Shown piece by piece: positions 10,031-20,319 of a DNA stretch of 64,000 bases. Where the stretch lies: the NCBI GenBank assembly GCA_036936605.1, contig JAUPFV010000004.1:185646807-185710806 (forward strand), written 5' to 3'. A program made the translations under genes and the position numbers. The notes under the pieces were generated by a model. That model saw only the letters and a list, made by a program, of their open reading frames with translations, was not told the DNA's origin and made no database searches. Within the stretch, counting starts at the first letter, position 1, and every line of letters begins with the position of its first letter. The DNA is from Limnanthes douglasii subsp. nivea (lineage: Eukaryota > Streptophyta > Magnoliopsida > Brassicales > Limnanthaceae).

Positions 10031-10645
10031 TTTCAACAAATGAGAAAGTGTCTCGATTGTACTCTTTTTCCCTTGTTCAAGTTTTGTCCCAATGGGTTTT
10101 CTTGACAAGGTTTTTAATGAGGCAATTGTTTCACTTCACCATTGCCCATTTGTTGAAATAAAAGCCCAAGACCCATCTACACCAAAAGCCACGTCCTTGG
10201 AGGAGGGAAGGGTCTGATTTCCAACTTATATCATTAATACTTTGTATTTTCAATATTAATACATTTTGTTTCCAAGAAAAACCTTAATTGTTTTAGAGCC
10301 ATGCATTATGTTTCCAAGAACAGCTTTAATTGTGGTCAAGGCTAGTTCTTTCTCCTATAAAAACAATGTACTCAGAATTCTAATGGTTAGACTATCTTTG
10401 ATTCTGAAAAAAAAACTTCTTAGGTTTTACTCTTCTCTTGTTGGTGTGTAATATCCACAAGAAAACCTGTTCTTCATTTGGTGCGTCATATCCAAAGGAA
10501 GATCAGTTGAAATATCAAAGGCCTTTCCACAACCTTTGTGTGACCTATCGATCCACATTATTTGATCCTTGAATCCTTTTGGGTTCCCGGTTGCAAAGTT
10601 ATCCCTATCCCATTTCAGAGTGCCGATTCTAGGAGGAGTTTATCA
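9772..10645 (+). repeat. CRM element A 3' LTR (874 bp)
   Basis: It starts TGAAGTAATCC (the 5' LTR has TGATGTGATCC) and ends GGAGTTTATCA before AAGAG. It differs from the 5' LTR by scattered substitutions and a few indels, for example CTTATATCATTAATAC where the 5' copy has CTTATATAAATC. This indicates some time since insertion. Confidence 0.92.
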
Positions 10646-10650
10646 AAGAG
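10646..10650. repeat. Target site duplication AAGAG, right of CRM element A
   Basis: Identical to 5736-5740. Removing the element plus one copy rejoins the LINE ORF1 end with the LINE ORF2 start on the minus strand. Confidence 0.9.
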
Positions 10651-11345
10651 GGTTTGTTTTACTCGTTCCTGTGAATTGCAGAGCCTTAATGGTCTTATTT
10701 TTGGTGTTCTTCTTTCCTTTAGCTGCCTTTATCTTCTTTTTTTAAAAAAATTCTGAAACTGTTCTCTTTTTCATCTTTGTTGAATTCAGGTGAAGTAGCA
10801 AAAGGAAATGTGATCTTGTTGCTTTTTGTTGGAGTATTTTATTTGCTGCCTTTTATTGATCTGTTTTGGTGATGATATGTGTGGAGCAAGATTTTCATAA
10901 TCCAAAATTGTACCAATATTGTAACCATAATCTAAACTCTATATGGCTTCTATGGTTTCACATTGGTCATGAGTAATGAATCCTTCTTTGTTTGTAAGAT
11001 TAGTGGCTTCTTCCAGGATAGGTTTGTCAAGATGAATATTGTCATTCGTCTAATTTATTATGACAAATTTGATTTGATTGGTGTTCAAATCGTTGTTGTT
11101 TTTATCTTTGTTGGGATCTGAAATTTCATCTTCAGTTGTGTGATCTATCTATATCGTTTCAGTATTGATTTTGGCAGACAATTGATTCTTCTTGCAATCT
11201 TGAATGTTGTGACCCAAGTGATTGCATTGTTTACAATAGTGAGGCATATTCAAGTAATTTACTTTAGCCTAGAAGCCATAATTAGCAACAAACCCTATCC
11301 ATACCAAAGGACTACCAATCAAAACATGAATCATAGATGTTAGAT
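10651..11345 (-). pseudogene. LINE ORF1 C-terminus with CCHC zinc knuckle
   Basis: On the minus strand from about 11340 the product reads HVLIGSPLVWIGFVANYGF, then VNYLNMPHYCKQCNHLGHNIQDCKKNQ near 11255-11175. This has a CX2CX4HX4C knuckle (C-K-Q-C, H, C) and the L-P-x-Y-C lead-in typical of plant LINE ORF1 proteins. Below that is a low-complexity, Asn/Lys-rich region with stops. ORF1 protein binds LINE RNA and acts as a chaperone. The N-terminal part is missing beyond 11345. Orientation and order match the ORF2 fragment at 4552-5735. Confidence 0.75.
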
Positions 11346-11389
11346 GACTAGAATTTAAAAGGACTACCAAAGTTTCAGGCTACACATAC

Positions 11390-11825
11390 GCTCAACGACT
11401 TTCTGGAAGTGAGGGTTGTGGCGCATACTCAAACGAGGGGCTTTCCCACACTGATTTAACAACCTATGGCAGCTTCCCTTCATTCGTAGCTAAGCCAAGA
11501 TCTCAGGTCTTCGAGTCAGCCTGTGCTTTTTCGAAGAATCCTGCACCCATGGGCATACGGCCTGACATGCCTTCCCTGTCCGCCGGAGCTTCATGGGCGT
11601 TGCCCCTACTTTAGGTACTGATCGGTGAATAGAGCACCAGACTTTCTATAAAGACGATCTCTCTACTCATTGAGTATACTGCCAGACAAGGGCCCTTCAT
11701 TAGTTTACCAAAGACACATAAGAGAATCTTAGAAAAGATTCCCATTAAGCGTCAAGTACTTTCCAAAGTACCCCAGGAATGTCCTCGACAGTCCGCTAGC
11801 TGCTTCTTGGCCACGCCCCCTGCTT
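11390..11825. other. GC-richer segment, possibly organellar (mitochondrial) DNA insertion
   Basis: By counting two 60-base lines, 11461-11580 is just over 50 percent G+C, while neighbours sit near 30 percent. Edges are sharp, near 11390 and 11825. The text has no transposon coding similarity and no long open frame on either strand. Its texture (CCACGCCCCCTGC, GGGGCTTTCCCACAC) resembles plant mitochondrial intergenic DNA. The identification rests on composition only and needs a database search. Confidence 0.4.
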
Positions 11826-12234
11826 ATAGATATGAAATACTCGAGAGAAATTCTAAAATAGAAATTGCATACCATTTTCCAATATACGTATAGCAACATG
11901 GGTAAATAAATGCATTAATTAAATTTTTAAGATTAAAATTAAAATTAAAAGAATATTGAATGAAATTAAAAAAAAACAAAAAACATATTACCAAAAAATA
12001 CGGAAATCCCGTTTTGCATACTGCCGCCTGGAAATGGCGTACAAGAAGCCCGTTTCGCCATTGTCCGGTGGCAATAGGCAAAATGGGTAAGGGGGTTTCT
12101 GTTCTTTTTTTGACACATTCTAAAAAATGGGTCGACCACCTTTTTCAACCATCATTTCTCGTCCGTACCCAATACTTGTACTTGTCCAATTATAATTTAA
12201 CTTACAAGCATTGCATTTGGGATCGATCACCGTT
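11826..12234. other. Spacer with a GC-rich patch downstream of the MULE fragment
   Basis: 11826-11990 is AT-rich without features. 12000-12100 is a GC-richer patch with repeated CGCCATT/GGCG words, such as CCGCCTGGAAATGGCG and GCCATTGTCCGGTGGC. Read on the minus strand it directly follows the MULE-like frame but no transposase domain can be recognised in it. The same style of patch occurs upstream of the MULE frame at 12850-13020. Confidence 0.4.
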
Positions 12235-12846
12235 TTAGACCATCTTCATTCTTTGACGGTGATTGTAAACGTGACAGATATTTGAGGCATTCTCCGGATC
12301 GGCCTTCTTCAAAGAACCAAATATTTGTCGCGGACTTGTTCTGTTCACCGTCAAAAGATCAACGAGCTCTTTTTCCTTCCGTTTTAACTTAGACCATTGC
12401 AAATGTCCTTGGACATACTTAATCGGTTTGTGGTTGTGCATCCCGAAAAGGACACTAAGAGCCCACTTATCGTCGCCTTTTACCAGATTGCCTACCAAAT
12501 GAAAAGGACAATTTATTTTTATGCAACCGGTAGCCTTACGCTTACGGTCTCACTTTTTAATGACCGAATTAAAAATTCCGGATCGCTCATACTGATAATC
12601 TACTCTCGGTGTTCTCCCTCTTTTTCCAATCTCCTTAGACGCTATGTTAATCGAAAAACCTAACAACTTTATCGTACTTTTTACCCAGACGGTCATCGAC
12701 TCTAAGCTATACTCGTCGCGAGTGGTGAAATCGTGACCGTAGTCTAAAATAAGCAAAATTTCGCATTGGGTTACCTCATGTAATATGTAATAAGTAGTTA
12801 GATCAATCGAATCGGCATTCCAAATTAGTCTAAGGGGTTTCGCCAT
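12235..12846 (-). pseudogene. N-terminal FAR1/MULE-transposase-like DNA-binding region, broken
   Basis: One minus-strand frame of about 203 codons runs from ATG 12846 to 12235 with a single in-frame TGA at 12550-12552. It contains the plant MULE/FAR1-type N-terminal module. Recognisable parts are SMTVWVKSTIKLLGFSINIASKE, then GRTPRVDYQYERSGIF, then ATGCIKINCPFHLVGN, KWALSVLFGMHNHKP and DPENASNICHVYNHRQR. The Cys pair of ERSG/INCPF and the HNH of GMHNH are the metal-binding residues of this WRKY/GCM1-like fold. The MULE catalytic DDE domain that should follow is absent; sequence after YNHRQR is unrelated. It is either a truncated autonomous Mutator-like element or a decayed domesticated relative. 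The first is likelier given the surroundings. Confidence 0.72.
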
Positions 12847-13230
12847 CAGTATGGCGCATGCACCACCACGTCATTGGATGACGTAATCAACCAACCGGAC
12901 ACATGTGTGGCAAACGAAAGGGTCACCACGCCATACTGTGGCGTGGTGATGGTGTCCTACCCCACTACATTGGCGCCGGGCATAACACCGACGCCAATGA
13001 GTGGCGACGAACACAAAAAAAGGGGTTAAAAAAATCTGTTTTTCGCGAAAATAAGAGGGGGAAAAGCAATGTACCTCCTCGGTGTCCAGACTACTCTGCA
13101 TGGGAAGTGGTTCCAACTCTTTTCCGCCCAAGGTTTTTGAAAAAAATGGGTAATTGAGTTTTAAGGTTTTTGCAAGTTTGGAGAAGATGATTATGGCGGG
13201 TGTTTGAAATCGTGTTTGCAACTTCATGGA
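12847..13230. other. GC-rich patch with short inverted repeats upstream of the MULE frame
   Basis: 12850-13020 holds many CGCCA/TGGCG words, including the perfect arms CACGCCA and TGGCGTG around TACTG near 12930-12948, and GGCGCCGGG near 12972. Frames across it look like random translation. It may be the 5' region of the MULE relative. No function is assigned. Confidence 0.4.
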
Positions 13231-15325
13231 GTAGTTACAAAATTCTCAATGGCGTGGGTTGTAATTAAATAGAGTTTCAAACGTTTTTTGCGTAGTGACA
13301 ATTTTGTAAATATTGAAAAATAGAAAAAGGCGACTTAGCGGAGTAGTTTTGGTTGTTTTTTTAGTAATTCCCAAATTAATATTGTTAAAACTTCATTAGA
13401 CTTTATAAAAGTGTTAAAATAGAATGTTTAGCAGTTTTAATATTTTTATTTTTTAAAATTTATATCTTTTTAATTATAATTAAAAAAACCAAAACCACGG
13501 TTGAGTTTAATTTTATGAGAAGAATCAAATAAATGTGTGAATTATATTTTTTGATAATTTTTTAATATTATTAAAAAAACATTTAACTGTTTTAGTACTG
13601 TTAAAATACAACGTTTAGCAATAGTGTTAAAAATTTAATAAAAAATCAATAATGTTATAATTTCATTAAAATTTTGACTTGTTAAACATTTTATTTTATA
13701 TTTTCGAAATTTCATCTTTATTTTACGTAATGAACAAAAATAATATCACTAATATTATTCAAAAAATCGAATACCATAAAATTAAATTTAGTTTATGTTT
13801 CATTCACATAACCCAACCAAACAAGCAGCTACTGTAGTCCAACTATAAGGCTGAGGTTAAATCCACATTCACCGGACAATCTTTTCTCTTCTTTAAAACA
13901 ACATCTACCACTACGAATAGATGTCAAAGTCGGAGATGGTAACGAATGCGAGTTTGATTAATAACAAAATTGTGAGCAAGAGATGAGCTAATCCAAATTT
14001 GGACATTGTGAGAAAATTTGATATCTATGTACACACTCAAATCCTATATCATGAAAGGTTATAAATTTGAAATTATCATTATATAATTGAATTATAAAAT
14101 CATTACGACGCTGTTAATAAATGACTTATCTATTAAAATGAATTTTAAGTTAAAGACATATTTTGCGGAGCAACAAAGATATCATGATAAACATGTATTA
14201 AAATAGAAAATAAACATGTGTTAAAAGAGAAGATCTGAACAACTCAATGACCAAGAATGCAAGAAGAAGAAATCGTACATGGAAGACTAAAGAAAGGTCA
14301 AACGGTGGAGGAAGGTGCTGAAGCTGAGATGATTCTAGCAAATACATAAATCAACCTCCAAGAAAAATAAGTTGACGTTCATGTCTTACCTTTAATTTTG
14401 ATTGGATATTTGAGCCAGTCTCGTAAAGGCTTGCATGAATGTCACAAAAAAGGCTAGATAGAGCTCAAATATTTTTTTATAACAACTATTATAGGTAAAT
14501 CAAAAGTACAAGCAGTATGACAATTTTCAGCTAAATGAGCTGAATTTAATTGACCCATGAAGTTTAAAATCTTATTTGATTAGTCCATGAGTTAATATAA
14601 CCGTTAGTTGGCCACATAATACGTAATCTCAATAGAAACTACAACCAAACTATTTACATGACATATTTATCAGCAGTTACTAGATCATTCGATAAAATTA
14701 GTAATATATAACAAATCGATACAAAAAGACTTCCAAAAATGAATCGGTACCAATAACATGAACATAATTCAAACACTTCTTTAGCTCCTTTTATTATTAT
14801 TTCTTGTTAATATTAAATTTTTGTATCTATCATAATATGTTATAGTTATAAATCATTCAATTAATAATCATTATTTTTCAATCACCACCTATTAAATTAG
14901 AAATGCAACAAAGGTGAAACATAAAATTCCACCATAATTTATTTACTACAAAAAAATTCATAAAGAAATCTAAGAAAAACTACTTGTGAAGAACTCACTA
15001 AGAGATCGTGTAAGATTAATAATATTGATTCTAAAAAATCTCCATGAGGAAGTTTCCAACAAGTTATGCATGTAACTCTTTCTCTCTAGTTTACATGATT
15101 ATTAGTGCCTTAATTATACAGTTATATAGTTTATTGAGTTGATCTAGTAGAAATGTAGAGGTATAGTTCGAGTTCAATTTGTTGGTGTACTTTCTACTAA
15201 CATTATTTATGAACTAGATGAAGATATTGAATTATTCGACAAAATACGAGAAAATGGCACTAAATGGATCTACTAGTGAGAAACAACATAATAATATAGT
15301 TATTGAAAGCCACAACTACCAGATA
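13231..15325. other. AT-rich DNA without recognisable genes
   Basis: No open frame with similarity to a known family on either strand. 13370-13690 contains two loose copies of a GTTAAAATANAACGTTTAGCA-like phrase about 185 bp apart. The rest is unassigned. Confidence 0.6.
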
Positions 15326-15690
15326 TGTTAGTAAGTCAAATGATTTTCTTAGCTAGCAACATGGTTCAGTCTTGATAATGAAATGAAACTGCGGGGACTG
15401 AAATGTAAAGAATATAACTTCTTATGACCGATTGTAAAATTAGAGGAAGGAAATAGAACTTTGTATTTTAGTCAGGGACTAACGTGTAATTATCCCTTTT
15501 GTGTAACTGTTACAGTTAAGAGCCAAGTCCTCCCGCCTCTATATAAAGGCCAAGGCTGATCTAATAAAGAAGTTTGCTTTTTGAGATGGATTACTTTTGC
15601 AATTTGAGATTCTCTCTCTAAAACCTATTTCTCTCTCTAACATTTGATTTCTCTCAATATACTTAGACAATCCAAGTATTAAACTCACCA
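15326..15690 (+). repeat. Candidate 5' LTR of Tat element B
   Basis: The right end is well supported by the primer site three bases later. It ends CTCACCA. The left end at TGTTAG is tentative. It includes a TATA box (CTATATAAAGG, 15539-15549), a possible polyadenylation word AATAAA near 15563 and a CT-rich leader. No second copy confirms the length. Confidence 0.5.
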
Positions 15691-15693
15691 TAT

Positions 15694-15712
15694 TGGTGAC
15701 TCCATTGGGGAC
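15694..15712 (+). promoter_or_regulatory. Primer binding site of Tat element B
   Basis: TGGTGACTCCATTGGGGAC resembles the TGGCGACTCTGCTGGGGAC type used by many plant Tat/Ogre elements, not the tRNA-Met type seen in the CRM copies. It marks the internal side of the 5' LTR. Confidence 0.65.
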
Positions 15713-15789
15713 ATGATCATTGATTGGTGCATAGTTTATTAGTTCAATTTTTCTCCTTTCCAGATCTTGATATACAATTTAAGCTTGAC

Positions 15790-17245
15790 AATGAATCCAT
15801 AAAATGATCCACTAATACGAGCAGGTGTTGAAACACTGAAAAAATATTTGTAAAAAAATGATGATAGACAAGAAGAATCTATCATGATTTGTTAAACTCA
15901 ATCAGATATAGAGTTGTGAATGAACCAACTTTTGGACAAAATAACAGCTTTGAATGAAAGATATGACCAGAGAGAACATGAGATTCAGTAAGCCAGGCCG
16001 AAATCCAAGGTGAGACAAGTGAATGACCAAAATGACACTGGTAATCAATTTGATCGATCTTGCACTGATCGTTAGATCAGAAGCGAACAGAAAGAGGCAC
16101 AGTTCAAAGCACCTAAAGAGCGCCATTCTTCTCGAAAGGACAAGAAAGATAAACAGAGGCATGTCACATCTAGTGATGAAGAGATTGAAAGTTATGGATC
16201 TTATTTTAAAAGATATCAAGGCTCTTCAAAAGAAGAAAAGGATCAACTTCGCAAATCTAAAAAAGAATATAAAGTTAGAAGGGAAAGTCTACCTCGGTGT
16301 TTAAGGAAGGAAAACTGGTGTGAAAGAAATACACCAAATCAGTACAATGTTGGGGATGATCGAAACTTATATGCAGTGATGGGAGCGGAGGATTATATGT
16401 TTAAGGTGTTGATTAGAGGAATTGTCCATTGATAAATGAGATAAGATCTATCACACTTCCGAAGCGTTTTGATATTTCGAAAGTTGAGAAATTTGGTGGG
16501 ATGCAAGACCCATATGATCACACTGAACAGTTCAAGAATTATATGATGAATTTCGAGGATGACGACAGGCTGGTGTGTTAGAATGTTTCTCAAACTTTCA
16601 AGGGAACAACTTTAAAATGGTATAACCGAATTTTGAGGGGTCCATTTCAAATTTCAGAGACTTTTACACTGCTTTTCGAAGATAGTTTGTGGGGAGTAAG
16701 GAAATGAGGGCGAATGGAGATACAATAATCCAATACAACCATGTAGTTGGAGAAAATCTGAAAGATTATACAAAGCGGTTTGTCTTAACTAAAGCGAGTC
16801 TGGATAATTGTGAAGAACTGGTGGCAATTGCAGCCTTTCGCCAAGGATTTCTATCAGGGGATCTGGCTAATGAAACAACAAAAAGAGCCCTAACTTTTGG
16901 AGGATTGATGGCTCAAGTGGAGGACCAAATCAAGGTGGAAAAATCCACCAGGGTTCGAGAGGTAGTTGGAACTGGTCAACAGAATTCTGGACAAACACCA
17001 AATAACCAGGTGCAATCTTCAAATTTTGCTCAACAAGCACATCCGAGGAACAACAAACTACTACCTCGAACTAGAGGGTATTCGAACCAAGCGCCATCAT
17101 ACTAATTTAATAGACTGAGGCCCAATCAATAGATAAGGCCCGAGAATTACGTAGATATGACTAAGAGTGTGGTTACAATCTTTGACAAAGCTAAAAGGTA
17201 TGTGAATTTCAGGAAGGTCGCTTCAATTAATAGGCATATGGAGAA
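15790..17245 (+). pseudogene. gag: Tat element B gag
   Basis: The N-terminal part is a charged, shuffled-frame region (15960-16320; for example SSDEEIESYGSYFKRYQGSSKEEKD). From 16430 the gag core reads ITLPKRFDISKVEKFGG, DHTEQFKNYMMNFEDDDRLVC then a stop, and TTLKWYNRILRG. Open frame 16689-17105 holds NHVVGENLKDYTKRFVLTKASLDNCEELVAIAAFRQGFLSG and ALTFGGLMAQVEDQI, then a Gln/Asn-rich tail. The product would be the particle shell protein. At least one stop (16578) and two frame changes break it. Confidence 0.8.
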
Positions 17246-18150
17246 GTGAAACAACAGGTTTGCAGGTATCACAACGACATCAGATATTATACCGCATATT
17301 ACATCACCTTGAAAAAGAAAGTTCGGACTTTAATTGAAAATAGGAAATTATTGACTTATGTGAAAGCACAGAGTAGCGCATCGAAGAATCACATTGCATC
17401 AATTTCACAACCAACCAATCCAAATGCACATGTTGAAAATTTGATGATTTTAGATTCGAAGGTTGATAATTTTGATGCTGTATCGGAATACTTAGATATG
17501 GATCCAGATCGGTTAACCTTGATGGCAGTGGAGAAACCAGTAAAGCGAGGCCACGTTCGAATCCTTTGCGAGTATTTTGAGTCCTTGGAAATTTTCGAGG
17601 GCGACTCTATGACTGGTAACATTGATAGTTCAAGGAAAATGCACATACTGAGTTTGGCTACTCAGATAAAGGGAAAAATGTCTACCAATCTGTATGGTAA
17701 GAGAGACATTCCCTTTATCGTTTTCGATAAAGATGATTTACGGGCTACTGTAGGGACACATGAGGATGCAGTGGTCATTGGGGTAGAGATTGCTGGCGTT
17801 GAGATTCGACGCGTGCTGATAAATACTAGGAGATCTGCAAATGTTCTTTTTTAAAAGCGACTTATGACATGATGCACAATCCTCCTTGGATTTCCCAATC
17901 AGAGTGCATTATCATCGGTTTTAGAGTGACTGCACGAGTAATCAAAGAATTCGAGGGGGAGGTAAGTCTAGGAAAAAAACCTTTTAAGAAGAAGGTTCAG
18001 GTGCTTTTTATGGTGGTGGATTGCCTAACAAGCTATAATGCCATTTTTGGAAGATCTTGGTTATCAAATATGTATGGTGTTGTATCAACAGTCCATCAAT
18101 ATTTCAAGTATTTCATTGAAGACCGTGTAGAGGTCGTGCAAAGTGACTAA
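17246..18150 (+). pseudogene. Tat element B protease with lost active site
   Basis: Open frame 17246-17854 contains the gag/protease linker (YHNDIRYYTAYYITLKKK, SEYLDMDPDRLTLMAVE, CEYFESLEIFEGDSMTG) and FIVFDKDDLRATVGTHEDAVVIG. The active-site motif that reads LVDTGSSAN in element C reads LINTRRSAN here near 17818, so Asp and Gly are both replaced and the enzyme could not work. The C-terminal part continues in frame 17869-18150 (VDCLTSYNAIFGRSWLSNMYGVVSTVHQ) after a frameshift at 17854. Confidence 0.82.
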
Positions 18151-18299
18151 AAGGTTTCCAGATAATATTACACCATTGCTCTTCGGATCCGAAGATCTAG
18201 CAATGATGATAAAATGAATGAATAATAGTCAGGGGTCGGCCTTGGATCATGAGGAAAGGGTTGACGATCCGAGGGAAACCCCAGGGTTATTGACAGTAA

Positions 18300-19110
18300 G
18301 GGAAAAAAATAAAGGAATATGCTTTTCCTAAGGGAAGAGTACTTCGAATAGGAACCTTACTGACCCCAATTTTATGTCAACAACTCTTATAATTTGTATC
18401 CCACAATCTGGATGTTTTTTCTTGGAAAACAGAGGACGTGATAGGAGTACCAATTGAAGTAATTTGACATAGCATAGCCATTAATCCAAAGGTGAAACAT
18501 GTTATACAAAAAATGAGGGCATTTTCTTTTATAAAAGTAGAGACTATTTCTTCCGAAGTGGACCGCTTATCGAATGTCAGACATCTAAGGAGTCACAATA
18601 TCCTTTATAAACGACAAAACCAGTAGTGGTCAAGAAGAATAATGGGAAGTAGAATGTGTGTTGATTTTACAGACTTGAATCGAGCATGTCCTAAACACCC
18701 GTTTCCCGTTCCTCGAATAGACCAACTCATTAATTCCACTTCGGGAAATAAAATATTGAACTTTATGGATGCTTTTGATCGATATAATCAAATTCAGATG
18801 GATCCAAAAGATCAAGAGATTACCACCTTCATCACAGACCAATGCTTGCATTGTTACAGTATTATGCCTTTTGGGTTGAAAAATGTAGGGGCTACATATC
18901 AGAAATTAATGAATAATGCATTTGCTTCACAGAACGTAAATAACATGAAGGTGTATATTGATGATATGGTGGTTAAAATATTAACATACAATGCACAATT
19001 GGAAGATTTAGAAGAAATGTTGTTGAGTTTAAGGGCAATAAGGCTAAAGTTGAATAAAAAAAGTGCACATTTGGAGTTCGATCAGGGAAATTTCTAGGTT
19101 ATGCTATCAA
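18300..19110 (+). pseudogene. pol: Tat element B reverse transcriptase
   Basis: Frame 18642-19097 covers the palm: MCVDFTDLNRACPKHPFPVPRIDQL, FMDAFDRYNQIQMDPKDQ, CYSIMPFGLKNVGATYQKLMNNAF and the catalytic MKVYIDDMVVK, where the YIDD box is intact. The fingers upstream (18380-18640) are out of frame and carry stops. A 1-base break after LEFD shifts the thumb. Confidence 0.85.
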
Positions 19111-20202
19111 TGAAAAGAGGATAGAAGCAGATTCAAAGCAATTAAAAGTTGTAGTATCCATGAAATCACCTCGAACTATCAAAGAAGTATAATTCTTGAC
19201 AAGAAGGTTAGCACTTAATAGATTCATCTCTAGAATTTTTGATAAATGTTTCCCTTTCTGTCAAATGTTACGAAAACCAAAGAAGTTTGAATGGACTTTA
19301 GATTGTGAAGTAGTGTTTTCAAGTATCAAGGATTTGTTATCATCACCATTAATATTATCCAGTCGTTGAAGTGGAGAGCAACTTTTTTTGTACATTGTGG
19401 TATCTGATTTTGCAGTAAGTGCAGTATTGATAGGTGAAGATTCAGAAATTCCAAAGCCGATGTACTATATCAGCAAGAGTTTGGTGGCAGCAGAAAATAG
19501 GTATTTGAAGCTCAAAAATTGGCATTGGCATTGGTGGTGGCTGCTAGGAAAATGCGTCATATTTTTCAAGCTCATACCATTGAGGTTCCAACTTCATTTC
19601 TATTGAAGAATGTTTTACAATGTCCTGATATTTTAAGGAGGATGATTAAGTGGTCAATAGAATTGGGAGATTTTGACATCAACTTTTTGCCTCGAACGAT
19701 AATTAAAGCACAAGCTTTGGCAGATTTCCTTGTTGAGTTTCATTCAAGCAGATCGGATGAAGAAGTTAGCAAGGATGTTTTGCCAGCTAATTTGATGTGG
19801 ATTGTTCGAACCGGTGGAGGTTCTAGTGTTTTGGGATGCAACGGTGAAGTTCAACTGGTTGCTCAATCTGGAGAAACAATGCTTCAATCTATTAAATTTG
19901 GTTTTCACGCGTCAAATAATGAAGCTGGATATGAAGCTTCATTAGCTGGATTGAGGCTTGCGAAGATTTGTGGTGCAACTTTAGTACGATTAGAGACAGA
20001 TTCTCAGTTAGTAGCAAATCAAGTGTCTGGAGTTTCAGTAGTAAAAAATGATCATTTAATTTTGTATCTTCGAGAGCTTCAAAATCTGATTCTTCTGTTT
20101 AATCATGTTGTTGTGGAGCATATAAACCGAGAGAATAACATGGTTGTTGATTCATTAACAACAATTGTATACAAAGAGGAATATCCTTGGATTTTATTAT
20201 AA
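19111..20202 (+). pseudogene. pol: Tat element B RNase H and archaeal-type second RNase H
   Basis: Thumb/connection sequence precedes RNase H in frame 19388-19606 (YIVVSDFAVSAVLIGED, YYISKSLVAAENRYLKL). A frameshift then moves to frame 19519-20202, with ARKMRHIFQAHTIEVPTSFLLKNVLQ and IKWSIELGDFDINFLPRTIIKAQALADFLVEFHS. The second RNase H follows: WIVRTGGGSSVLGCN (first Asp lost, MDGGS in element C), NNEAGYEASLAGLRLA, LETDSQLVANQV and INRENNMVVDSLTTI. Two RNase H domains in tandem identify the Tat group. The stop at 20202 precedes integrase. Confidence 0.85.
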
Positions 20203-20319
20203 GAAAGTCCATCAATTTTAACCCATTCATAGGAGTGTTAGCATATCGAGGAACTGTTTTTCACCCCAGAGACAGTCCATAGAGATTGGAGAAATGATAT
20301 TTTGATTTTTTTTTTGTTA

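Larger units (their letters stand above)
5741..10645 (+). mobile_element. CRM-lineage chromovirus element A, complete ends, non-autonomous
   Basis: The element is 4.9 kb with two LTRs of about 870 bp, a primer site two bases after the 5' LTR, gag, RNase H, integrase and an in-frame polypurine tract. It is bounded by AAGAG on both sides. The gag sequence (KIPPFHGRNDPDAYLEWEKKI, ATEFYDYALSWWDQL, MRKRFVPNHYHRELHLKLRR) and a polyprotein that runs into the 3' LTR point to the plant CRM clade of chromoviruses. Everything from the gag zinc knuckle through protease and nearly all of reverse transcriptase is missing. It could only have moved with enzymes supplied in trans. Several later stops and frameshifts show it is now inert. 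Element D (57432-62660) and the solo LTR (33510-34382) are the same family. Confidence 0.92.
4552..11345 (-). mobile_element. L1-type LINE, split by CRM element A, 3' half missing
   Basis: On the minus strand, 11345 down to 10651 encodes the end of ORF1 with a CCHC zinc knuckle. After the 5741-10645 insertion, 5735 down to about 4552 encodes the start of ORF2: an endonuclease followed by the linker to the reverse transcriptase. The RT itself is absent. Coding similarity ends at sequence reading as HIGISAVNY near 4555. CRM element A entered precisely between ORF1 and ORF2, with 5-bp flank AAGAG on both sides. The 5' end is lost near 11345, where a GC-richer segment begins. Related LINE pieces occur at 33370-34600 and 46500-49235. 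Confidence 0.82.

Noticed and set aside
12871..13227. 118-codon minus-strand frame upstream of the MULE fragment
   Set aside because: Composition is erratic (HHHH, CVR), it crosses the GC-rich patch and no family matches; probably chance.
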